Origin: a bacterium
Lineage (GTDB): Bacteria > Latescibacterota > UBA2968 > UBA8231
Assembly (NCBI GenBank): GCA_027593305.1
Contig: JAQCJA010000338.1
Coordinates: 1-5,568 of the forward strand
Length of the DNA: 5,568 nt
Reading direction: 5' to 3'
Shown: positions 1-5,568 of the stretch, in pieces
How positions within the stretch are numbered: the first letter of the stretch is position 1
Layout of the letters: every line of letters begins with the position of its first letter
Program-made: the position numbers and the translations under genes
Notes under the pieces: model-generated
What the model was told of the DNA's origin: nothing
Seen by the model: the letters and a program-made list of their open reading frames with translations, nothing else
Database searches by the model: none

Positions 1-68
1 GACAAAAAACCAAAGGAACCACGGCAGACGCCGATGATGGAGATAGAGAAGCCCGCTTGCCCCCTGGT

Positions 69-73
69 GAAGG
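69..73 (+). promoter_or_regulatory. Ribosome binding site of fliG
   Basis: GAAGG lies 7 bases before the ATG at 81. It favours that ATG over the in-frame TTG at 57, which would add eight residues (including PPGEG) unlike any FliG N-terminus I know. The reading frame is open to the left window edge, so the choice rests on this site and on FliG homology starting about 24 residues after the ATG. Confidence 0.55.
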
Positions 74-80
74 TTCGGTC

Positions 81-1123
81 ATGGCGCAGTATGCGACCCC
101 GCAGGATTCTGTTGCTGACAAGGCGGAGGAACACGAACTGCCGACTCTGCAGAAAGTGGCGATCCTCATGGTTGCCATGGGTCAGGAGTCCTCCGGGCAC
201 GTCATGAAGTACCTGACGGACTTCGAGATCGAAGAGATCACTCAGGCCATTGCGGCCCTGAAAATGTGACGCCTGCCATTATGGATCAGGTGCTGGAAGA
301 GTTTGAGCAGCACCTGCTTGCGGGCACCTGGCTGGCCCAGGGTGGTGTCGATTTTGCCCGCGAGGTCCTGGAGCGGGCTGTGGGGCCGCGCAAGGCGCAG
401 GAGATCCTCGACCGGATCAATACGCGCAGCACCTCAGGGTTCTACATCCTGAAGAACGTGGCACCGCAGCAGATCGCTCCCTTTATCTCCAATGAGCATC
501 CGCAGACGATCGCTCTCATCCTGTCACAACTGGAGTCCGATCAGGCCGGCGGCATTCTGTCACAACTGCCGGAGCGACTGCAGGCCGAGGTTGCCTGCCG
601 CATCGCGACGATGGAGAACATCACGCCCAACGTGCTCAAGCAGATCGAGGAAAGCCTCGAGGCCAACCTGCGTGATATTCTTGGCGGCAATCAGGACGTG
701 GGCGGGCCCAAGGTTGTCGCTGACATGCTCAATCTCACGGGATCCACCGTCGAAAAGAACGTTCTCGAACGGATGGATGGGGCTGATCCGGAGATTGCCG
801 AGCAGGTGCGGAACATGATGTTCGTCTTCGATGATCTGGTGAAACTCACCGATCGCGAGTTGCAGGTGCTGCTCAAGGAAGTCGAGCAGAAGGACCTGGT
901 TGTGGCGCTGAAGGCGGCCGACGACGAACTGAAGGGCAAGGTTCTGGGCAACATGTCCGAGCGCGTACGCCAGTTCATCACCGAAGAGATGGAGTTTCTC
1001 GGTCCCATGCGCCGGAGCGAGGTCGAAGAGGTGCAACTGCGCATTGTGCAGCAATGTCGCCAGCTCGAGGACCAGGGGCAGATCGTCATCACCCGCGGTG
1101 ATGCGAGCGAGACCTTCGTCTAG
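81..1123 (+). CDS. fliG: Flagellar motor switch protein FliG, interrupted by a one-base frameshift
   Basis: FliG is the rotor protein that joins the MS ring (FliF) to FliM/FliN on the cytoplasmic face and meets the MotA stator to produce torque. The reading frame stops at 267-269 just after QAIAALK, and the next frame continues without loss from VTPAIMDQVLEEFEQ at 266. Adding one A to the A-run at 261-264 restores ALKNVTP, the family consensus, and a 347-residue protein of normal FliG length. In the restored numbering the EHPQ motif is at 139-142, GGPK at 208-211 and the MFxF motif at 247-250. The torque residues equivalent to E. coli K264, R281, D288/D289 and R297 appear as K278, R295, E302/E303 and R311. 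The conserved ending reads GQIVITRGD. All functional positions are retained, so the gene was functional until very recently or the frameshift is a sequence error. The next gene is manA, not fliH. The family assignment is very secure. Confidence 0.95.
261..268 (+). other. Frameshift site in fliG (one base missing in an A-run)
   Basis: The sequence reads CTG AAA ATG TGA and gives a premature stop. With a fifth A it reads CTG AAA AAT GTG ACG (L-K-N-V-T), which matches the FliG family. No other change is needed. Homopolymer miscounting, slippage expression or a real mutation would all look the same from one sequence. Confidence 0.85.
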
Positions 1124-1199
1124 CGCAGTCAGCGCAGCTTCAACACCAACCCGGCACTGTTCTTACGCCGGACTGCACGAGGCCGTAGATTCATCGGCC
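1124..1199 (+). other. Short spacer between fliG and manA
   Basis: These 76 bases hold no gene. A five-pair inverted repeat, CCGGC at 1151-1155 and GCCGG at 1167-1171, could form a weak hairpin with an 11-base loop. It lacks a T-tract, so it does not look like an intrinsic terminator. I see no convincing promoter, and co-transcription of fliG with manA is possible but not shown. Confidence 0.35.
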
Positions 1200-2204
1200 A
1201 TGAATCCGCCAGAAGTCGACCCGTTGCCCCAGATCCTGCCCCAGATCATTCCTGTCGCGCCGTATCTGCGAGAAATCGTCTGGGGTGGGCGCCGCCTGCA
1301 ACGTTTCGGCAAGGATCTGCCGCCGGGCGTACCCATCGGTGAGTCCTTCGAGGTCTCCGCCCTGCCCGGGCAGGAATGTGTCGTCTGCGCCGGCCCGCTG
1401 GCCGGCCTGGGCCTGCGGGATCTCATCGCCCGTTACGGACAGGATCTTGTGGGTGCTGCCGTGCAGGCTCGTTACGGCGATGATTTTCCGCTGCTGATCA
1501 AGCTCATCGATGCGCAGGAGGATCTCTCCATCCAGGTACATCCCGATGACGCCTATGCGCGGGCTGAAGGGTTGGGCACGTTCGGCAAGACGGAGGCGTG
1601 GTACGTACTGCACTCCGATGGTGCGCGTCTGGCTCTCGGGCTGCAGGAAGGCACCGACGAGGCCACTCTGCGACAGGCCCTGACGGAGGGACGAGCCGAA
1701 GACGCCGTGCTGTATCAGGATGTCGCCGTTGATGACGTCGTCTTTCTCCGGGCAGGTACCGTACACGCCCTGTGCCGAGGGGTCATGGTCTATGAGGTGC
1801 AGCAGTCGAGTGACCTGACGTTCCGTCTGTACGATTATGGCCGCCTCGGTCTCGATGGCCAGCCGCGCGACCTGCATATCGCCCGCGGCCTGGCGGTGAC
1901 CGATTTCGCCAGCGACGTTCCGCGGCCGCTGTCGGCACCTGTCCCGGGACCGGATGGGGTGATCCTCGTGGATGCTGGCGAGTTCAGCCTGATGCTGCAC
2001 GGCGCTGCCACGCGCACTCTGACGACGACGGATGCCTTCGCCGCCGTCACCGTCATCGCAGGTGCGGGGCGCTTTGCGGACGTGGATCTGACTCTGGCCC
2101 GGACGGCACTGATTCCGGCGGGGCGCACCGTTGAGGTGACGCCGACGACCAGCGACCTGCGCTACCTTGTGGCAGCCCCCGGAACGGCAGGCAGCAAATG
2201 CTGA
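1200..2204 (+). CDS. manA: Mannose-6-phosphate isomerase, small type I (cupin) form
   Basis: This cytoplasmic zinc enzyme interconverts fructose-6-phosphate and mannose-6-phosphate, the entry to GDP-mannose or the exit of mannose into glycolysis. The 334-residue product is close to the ~315-residue short bacterial form. The N-terminal region has REIVWGG at 24-30 and GESFEVS at 47-53. The metal site is visible as Q112 and H114 in QVHPDD, E132 in GKTEAWYVL, and H189 in GTVHAL. The catalytic arginine motif FRLYDYGR follows at 208-215, and a divergent C-terminal cupin half completes the protein. The ATG at 1200 is chosen because homology begins shortly after it; the frame is open further upstream, but there it overlaps fliG and encodes a serine/arginine-rich stretch without family resemblance. 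The ribosome binding site is weak (AGG about 17 bases upstream), so a nearby non-ATG start cannot be excluded. Its end overlaps the manC start by 7 bases. Confidence 0.93.
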   Translation: MNPPEVDPLPQILPQIIPVAPYLREIVWGGRRLQRFGKDLPPGVPIGESFEVSALPGQECVVCAGPLAGLGLRDLIARYGQDLVGAAVQARYGDDFPLLIKLIDAQEDLSIQVHPDDAYARAEGLGTFGKTEAWYVLHSDGARLALGLQEGTDEATLRQALTEGRAEDAVLYQDVAVDDVVFLRAGTVHALCRGVMVYEVQQSSDLTFRLYDYGRLGLDGQPRDLHIARGLAVTDFASDVPRPLSAPVPGPDGVILVDAGEFSLMLHGAATRTLTTTDAFAAVTVIAGAGRFADVDLTLARTALIPAGRTVEVTPTTSDLRYLVAAPGTAGSKC

Positions 2205-3278
2205 AATTTGTCATTCGTGCAGGGGGCGTGGGAACACGTCTGTGGCCCTACAGCCGGCAGTCCCGACCCAAGCAGTTCCACGCCATGGCCGGCGAGCAGA
2301 CCATGCTGCAGCAGGCGGTGGCGCGTATCGCACCGATCGCCGGGATCGACGACATCTACGTGTCCACCGGTGCCGGCATGGATGGACTTGTCCGCGAACA
2401 GTTGCCCGATCTGCCAGAGGATCACCTGATCATCGAGCCGGCCCTGCGCAACACGGGGCCAGCCGTAGCGCTGGAATGTGCCCTGCTCGAGGCGCGCTGG
2501 CCCGGCTGCACGATTGCCAGTCTCGGGTCCGATCACTACGTCGGCAGGCCCGATGAGTTCAACCGTCTGCTGACGTCGGCGTCCGCCGCCGCCGACAGAT
2601 ATCCGGAGACGCTGTTCACCGTGGGTGTCAGGCCAACGCGGGCCGAGACCGGCTATGGTTACATCGGCAAAGGGGAGCAACTGTGCCGCATCGGTGATGA
2701 CATCGTCTATCACGTCACGGAATTCACCGAGAAACCCGACGCCGAACGCGCGCAACAGTACCTGGACAGCGGCAGTTTCCTGTGGAATTCGAATGTTCGT
2801 GTGGAAGGCGGCGACGGTTCTCGATCTCTTCGAGCGTTTCTCGCCGGAGATCCACAGGCACGCCGCACGGATCGGTGCCGCGGCGGGAAGCGGGGACTGG
2901 CGCGCGGCGCTGGCGCAGGAGTATCCCGCCATGCCGAAAATCGCTGTAGACAACGCCATCATCGAGGTGGCACCACACGTGGCAACCCTCGAGGGGGACA
3001 TGAACTGGGGCGACATCGGCAGTTGGGCCGCCCTGACCGACGTACTGGCCGCCGATGCCGACGGCAACCTGCTCAAGGGACGTGTTGTCAGCATCGATTC
3101 CAGCAACAGCACCGTCTATGGTCTGCCGGGCAAGGTGGTGGCTCTTGTGGGTATGGAAGATCTCATCGTCGTCGACACAGCGGACGCCCTGCTGATCATG
3201 CCCAAGGATCAGGCCCAGCGCGTCAAGGAAGTCATCGAGCGCCTGCAGGCTGATGGGGATCTGCAGCGCCATACCTGA
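2198..3278 (+). CDS. manC: Mannose-1-phosphate guanylyltransferase, broken by a frameshift
   Basis: The enzyme joins GTP and mannose-1-phosphate into GDP-mannose, the donor for polysaccharide, O-antigen and glycoprotein mannose and the precursor of GDP-fucose and GDP-rhamnose. The first frame encodes residues 1-198: the nucleotide loop GGVGTRLWP (9-17), PKQF (24-27), RNTGPA (84-89), SDH (111-113), GYGYI (152-156), FTEKPD (176-181) and the start of the WNSGMF motif. The frame then shifts at about 2791, and the rest, from MFVWKA through NWGDIGSW (270-277) to the stop at 3276-3278, is read one frame over. Two added bases give WNSGMFVWK and a 360-residue protein, the usual length for the single-domain form without a fused isomerase domain. 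ATG 2198 overlaps the manA stop (ATGCTGA), which suggests translational coupling. VIRAGG in place of the common VILAGG is unusual. Unless the shift is an error, only the N-terminal half is made, and it would lack part of the sugar-binding site. Confidence 0.92.
2789..2795 (+). other. Frameshift site in manC (two bases missing or one extra)
   Basis: The first frame reads W-N-S-N-V-R here, while the downstream frame resumes at M-F-V-W-K. The family motif is WNSGMFVW. TCGGGAATG reduced to TCGAATG, a loss of two G, exactly explains the change and restores the missing glycine. Removing one base would also restore the frame but would delete that glycine, so it fits less well. Confidence 0.8.
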
Positions 3279-3280
3279 TG
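3267..3280 (+). repeat. 14-base direct repeat, copy 1
   Basis: CGCCATACCTGATG covers the last codons and stop of manC. An identical copy in the same orientation is at 3595-3608, inside the aminotransferase gene. The bases on either side differ between copies. Confidence 0.6.
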
Positions 3281-3283
3281 TTT

Positions 3284-3293
3284 CCGGCGCCGG
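3284..3293. repeat. Ten-base GC palindrome at the manC/ABC-remnant junction
   Basis: CCGGCGCCGG is its own reverse complement and sits where manC sequence gives way to ABC-like sequence. The same ten bases recur at 3694-3703 in the aminotransferase gene. In GC-rich DNA such a word can arise by chance, and no T-tract follows to suggest a terminator. Confidence 0.4.
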
Positions 3294-3414
3294 TCAGATC
3301 ATCGTGCTGAAGGATGGGCAGGTCCACGCCACGGGCAAGCTGGCGGAGCTGTTGGCGTACAACGAAGAACTGCAGTGCCTGTGGGGGCAGGGCGAGACGA
3401 CAGACGGACGACGC

Positions 3415-4575
3415 CTAGCGGGCTGCCTCCCTGGCCCGTACCAGCGCACAGATCCGTTGCAGACCCTCGCGGACGTTCTCGTCCGGTGACGCGATCGAAA
3501 TGCGCACGTGGTCGGCGCAGACCTTGCCAAAGGTGCTGCCCGGTGCCACGGCAACCTTGTGTTCGCGGATCAGTTCGTGGCAGAAGTCGAGTGACGCCAT
3601 ACCTGATGCCGAGATGTCGACCAGCAGATAGAAGGCGCCGCCCGGTGTATAGCGGTAGAGGTCATGCTCCTTCAGTACTCCGATGGCAATATCCCGGCGC
3701 CGGCGGTAGGCGTCCCGCATGTCGACGACGCACTGCTGCGGACCTTCGAGGGCCTCGACGGCTGCCATCTGCGAGAAACCCACACCACACGAGACCAGGG
3801 GCTCCTGCAGCTTGCTGGCCAGTTCCACATACTCGCGACAGGCGCGGGTGAAGCCGACACGATACCCGGTCATGGCGTAACTCTTCGACATGCCTGTCAC
3901 CAGCAGCACACGACCGTCCGGATCATGGCTGGCACAACTGACGTGTTTTCCATCGAAGACGATCTCGCCGTAGATCTCGTCTGCAAGCACCCACAGGTCG
4001 TGTCGCCGGGCGACATCCATCAACGCCTTCGTCAGCGCCTCGTCATGAACCTGTCCCGTCGGGTTGGACGGGCTGCACAGCAGCAACAGTTTCGTCCGTG
4101 GTGTGATCAATGACTCGATCTGTTCGGGATCCGGCAGGAAATCGTTCTCCGGCAGTACATCGTAGAAGACCGATCTGCCCTGGAACAGGGGCACTCCCAT
4201 GGCGTAGTTGGGCCAACCGGGATCGGGCAACAAGACCTCATCACCAGGGTCGGTCAGCGCCAGGAATGCGGTGGCGACGCTGAGTACTGCGCCCTGCGTA
4301 ACGAGAATGTTCTGTGCCGTCGACTCGACGCCCGTCTTGTTCTGTATGTAGCGGGCCGCCGCCTCACGCAAGGGATTGACACCGGCATTCGGTACGTAGC
4401 GCGTGTAGCCTTCACGAGCATAACGGCAGGTTGCCTCGACGATATGCTCGGGGGTGTCAAAGTCGGGTTGACCGACCTCAAGGTGGATCGCCCCGGGCGT
4501 GGCCCACGCCAGATCCATGATTTCACGGATGCCGGAACGGGGAATCGCGGTAGGTGCGGCAGCAAATGGCTTCAT
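3415..4575 (-). CDS. PLP-dependent aminotransferase, class I/II (aspartate aminotransferase-like)
   Basis: A cytoplasmic fold-type I aminotransferase that moves an amino group between an amino acid and a 2-oxo acid. The 386 residues match the normal family length. Visible landmarks are the substrate loop GQPDFDTPEHI (35-45), the phosphate-binding TQGA (93-96), PGWPNY (119-124), SPSNPTG with N171, ADEIYGE with D199 and Y202, the Schiff-base lysine K231 in SKSYAMTGYRVGF with R239, and R358 in HVRIS, which normally holds the substrate carboxylate. All catalytic positions are present, so it should be active. The substrate cannot be read from sequence; aspartate, alanine or aromatic amino acids are all possible in this group. 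The ATG is preceded by GAGGAGA. It lies 22 bases after the dehydrogenase-like gene and is surely in the same transcript, so the two may share a metabolite. Its 3' end meets the ABC remnant on the other strand, with no clear terminator between them. Confidence 0.93.
   Translation of the reverse strand: MKPFAAAPTAIPRSGIREIMDLAWATPGAIHLEVGQPDFDTPEHIVEATCRYAREGYTRYVPNAGVNPLREAAARYIQNKTGVESTAQNILVTQGAVLSVATAFLALTDPGDEVLLPDPGWPNYAMGVPLFQGRSVFYDVLPENDFLPDPEQIESLITPRTKLLLLCSPSNPTGQVHDEALTKALMDVARRHDLWVLADEIYGEIVFDGKHVSCASHDPDGRVLLVTGMSKSYAMTGYRVGFTRACREYVELASKLQEPLVSCGVGFSQMAAVEALEGPQQCVVDMRDAYRRRRDIAIGVLKEHDLYRYTPGGAFYLLVDISASGMASLDFCHELIREHKVAVAPGSTFGKVCADHVRISIASPDENVREGLQRICALVRAREAAR
3595..3608 (+). 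repeat. 14-base direct repeat, copy 2
   Basis: This is the second exact copy of CGCCATACCTGATG, 328 bases from copy 1. It lies in the aminotransferase reading frame, where the opposite strand encodes S-G-M-A. Confidence 0.6.
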
Positions 4576-4586
4576 GGAACGAGAGG

Positions 4587-4593
4587 TCTCCTC
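4587..4593 (-). promoter_or_regulatory. Ribosome binding site of the aminotransferase
   Basis: On the - strand GAGGAGA stands 11 bases before the ATG at 4575, a little further than usual. The GAGG can pair with CCTC three bases later, giving a 4-pair hairpin that would partly cover the site. It lies in the 22-base gap after the preceding gene's stop, so coupled translation may open it. Confidence 0.55.
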
Positions 4594-4597
4594 GCGC

Positions 4598-5392
4598 CTA
4601 GCGCAGGTGGATGCCAGGACCGGTGGAACCGATCATCTGCACCGTGTTGTAGATGGAGGCGGGCGTGCTGGCCCCGGTGACACCGGTGATGCTCTCGATG
4701 CGCGACACATTCAACTCGACGCCGGGGCCCTTGGCGTGGATCTCGACGATCGCGTTGGTCCACGCGGGATTGACGATCAACAACGAATGGGTGCGGTCAA
4801 AGCCGATGCCGGCGTAGGCGATGGAAGCATGGGTGTTGACGTTGCGCGGGAACTTGGGGCAGATCCCCCGCGTCGGGCCGTCGTAGAGCACGGTTTCTTC
4901 TTTGATCTCGTTTGGATCCAGTCCGACTGCGGCGCAGTCCACATTCTTCGGCGCCTTCTTCATCACCACATCCACACTCTCCCAGACGTCACGGTTTTCC
5001 AGCAAGGCATCCATACCGACTACGCCCCCGTGCGGCACATAGGCACGGGTGCCGTGCTTCCTTGACGTCGCGTCGATGGCCTGCTCAAGCTCACGATCCG
5101 CCAGGGCGGTTACAGAGATGAACATGTAGTCCGTCTTCTGCAGAATCTTTGTGCCCCAGGCCCGCGTCACTGCGGGATGCGCCATTTCCACGATCAGATC
5201 GGCACCGCGCTCGTCGAAGCCGGCCAGATCTTCGAGGGCCAGATCGCCAAGGTCCGTCAGACGCGATGCGTCCTGGTCGTGTATGAAGGCGACCTCCATA
5301 CCGTTGTCGGGGTTTTTCTCAATCATGTCGCGGACGGCGGAACCGATGAGTCCATATCCGATGAGACCGACGCGCGTGGTGTTCTGGGCCAT
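4598..5392 (-). CDS. L-aspartate dehydrogenase (NadX/DUF108) family protein, atypical active site
   Basis: Known members oxidise L-aspartate to iminosuccinate with NAD(P) for NAD synthesis, or run the reaction in reverse to make aspartate. The 264-residue product has the Rossmann motif GYGLIG (12-17), VEMAHPAV (68-75), the ISVTALAD strand (92-99), VPHGGVVGMDAL (119-130, family PSGAIGGLDAL) and FPRNVNTHASIAYAG (181-195, family FPKNxNVAAAxALAG). These place it in the family over its whole length. The later stretch NPAWTNAIVEIHAKG aligns without gaps to the family's DPAxTRNxHEIEARG, but the N-x-H carrying the proposed catalytic histidine reads A214-I-V216, and the usual NPKTS near the end is ASTPAS. 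A different substrate or chemistry is therefore likely. The start at 5392 is fixed by AAGGAGA five bases upstream; the longer frame to 5443 has no such site. It is the first gene of an operon with the aminotransferase. Confidence 0.82.
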   Translation of the reverse strand: MAQNTTRVGLIGYGLIGSAVRDMIEKNPDNGMEVAFIHDQDASRLTDLGDLALEDLAGFDERGADLIVEMAHPAVTRAWGTKILQKTDYMFISVTALADRELEQAIDATSRKHGTRAYVPHGGVVGMDALLENRDVWESVDVVMKKAPKNVDCAAVGLDPNEIKEETVLYDGPTRGICPKFPRNVNTHASIAYAGIGFDRTHSLLIVNPAWTNAIVEIHAKGPGVELNVSRIESITGVTGASTPASIYNTVQMIGSTGPGIHLR

Positions 5393-5397
5393 GGGTG

Positions 5398-5404
5398 TCT
5401 CCTT
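5398..5404 (-). promoter_or_regulatory. Ribosome binding site of the aspartate dehydrogenase-like gene
   Basis: On the - strand AAGGAGA is followed by CACCC and the ATG at 5392, a near-ideal Shine-Dalgarno site. It decides the start over the in-frame ATG at 5407, whose own reading would run through this site. Confidence 0.8.
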
Positions 5405-5429
5405 CATATGTTCTAGACGGAAAGCAAAC

Positions 5430-5466
5430 AATATAAGCGGCATCCCACACCGACGTCGACTGTCAA
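5430..5466 (-). promoter_or_regulatory. Possible promoter elements of the dehydrogenase/aminotransferase operon
   Basis: On the - strand a perfect TTGACA (5466-5461) precedes an AT-rich TTATATT (5436-5430) that stands out from the GC-rich surroundings. The gap of about 24 bases is too long for a standard housekeeping promoter, so only one of the two elements, or neither, may be used. Confidence 0.2.
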
Positions 5467-5568
5467 CCGGGCCCCGGCAGACGACTCGTCCACCACATCT
5501 TGTGGAGGGCCTCCAGAAGGGCCACTAAGACCGCTCGTAAACGTAAAGATTTCAGGGCCTTAACCGAT
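5467..5568. other. Right edge, no supported gene
   Basis: These 102 bases upstream of the - strand operon have short open frames on both strands running off the window. The + frame ends in a basic stretch (TARKRKDFRAL) but lacks an ATG start. The - frame gives 34 residues ending at a TGA at 5465-5463. Neither is recognisable, and codon composition does not separate them. Confidence 0.3.

Larger units (their letters stand above)
3253..3489 (+). pseudogene. Remnant of an ABC-transporter ATPase C-terminus
   Basis: An open frame of 78 codons carries a segment at about 3288-3400 (AGQIIVLKDGQVHATGKL, then AELLAYNEELQCLW). It resembles the end of an exporter-type ABC ATPase, the part after the H-loop usually written ADxIIVLKDGRV..GT..ELL...E.....LW. 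The Walker A, Q-loop, signature, Walker B and H-loop regions are all absent, and manC coding sequence occupies the space where they should be. The ATG at 3253 lies inside manC and the end overlaps the antisense of the aminotransferase gene by 75 bases, so the extremes are probably not ancestral coding sequence. It cannot be an active ATPase. I infer a deletion that left the 3' end of a neighbouring transporter gene; a misassembly junction is the alternative. The family call rests on a short motif. Confidence 0.6.

Noticed and set aside
1..80. End of an upstream flagellar gene such as fliF
   Set aside because: None of the three + frames gives a recognisable FliF C-terminus in these 80 bases, and the evidence is too short to claim a gene.
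261..268. Programmed ribosomal frameshift in fliG
   Set aside because: The A4 run is short, no downstream stem-loop is evident, and a second indel in manC makes a sequencing or mutational cause more likely.
560..1092. Long open frames on the - strand opposite fliG
   Set aside because: They mirror the conserved FliG coding frame in GC-rich DNA and show no recognisable domain.
1151..1171. Hairpin CCGGC/GCCGG as a terminator after fliG
   Set aside because: It has only five pairs with an 11-base loop and no T-tract.
1191..2000. A 269-codon - strand open frame opposite manA
   Set aside because: manA on the + strand has all zinc and catalytic motifs; the antisense frame has no known motif and is a GC-driven shadow.
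2162..3112. A 316-codon - strand open frame opposite manC
   Set aside because: manC motifs in both + frames explain the sequence, and the antisense product has no family resemblance.
4499..5065. A 188-codon + strand open frame opposite the dehydrogenase-like gene
   Set aside because: It is the shadow of a conserved Rossmann-fold gene with a strong ribosome binding site on the other strand.
5500..5568. Start of a divergent + strand gene (basic stretch TARKRKDFRAL)
   Set aside because: There is no ATG, no convincing ribosome binding site and no recognised family; only about 23 codons are visible before the window ends.

Overview
This is a GC-rich stretch of bacterial chromosome, apparently from a flagellated diderm, although nothing in it fixes the phylum. 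All five main genes are ordinary housekeeping or accessory families. There is no RNA gene, CRISPR array, insertion sequence or phage gene that I can support.

Left part, + strand (81-3278): fliG (flagellar motor switch), a small type I mannose-6-phosphate isomerase (manA) and a single-domain mannose-1-phosphate guanylyltransferase (manC). manA and manC overlap by 7 bases and supply two of the three steps from fructose-6-phosphate to GDP-mannose; the phosphomannomutase step is not in the window. fliG is not followed by the usual fliH/fliI. Both fliG and manC are broken by a small indel in otherwise well conserved sequence: one A missing from an A-run in fliG, and apparently two G missing in manC. 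Restoring these bases gives normal proteins of 347 and 360 residues. Sequencing error in homopolymers is therefore the leading explanation, with real gene decay as the alternative.

Middle (3279-3414): directly after manC lies what looks like the last 40-45 codons of an ABC-transporter ATPase with no Walker A, signature or Walker B region. It is a probable gene remnant at a rearrangement junction, and a 14-base exact direct repeat and a GC palindrome lie close by. It runs into the 3' end of the convergent aminotransferase gene.

Right part, - strand (5392 down to 3415): a two-gene operon. A NAD(P)-binding protein of the L-aspartate dehydrogenase (NadX/DUF108) family comes first and is followed after 22 bases by a class I/II PLP-dependent aminotransferase. 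The aminotransferase keeps its cofactor residues. The dehydrogenase-like protein keeps the Rossmann fold but lacks the N-x-H motif that carries the family's proposed catalytic histidine, so it may not be a canonical aspartate dehydrogenase. This pair is the most promising candidate for undescribed biochemistry here. The last ~170 bases hold its leader and no gene I can support.
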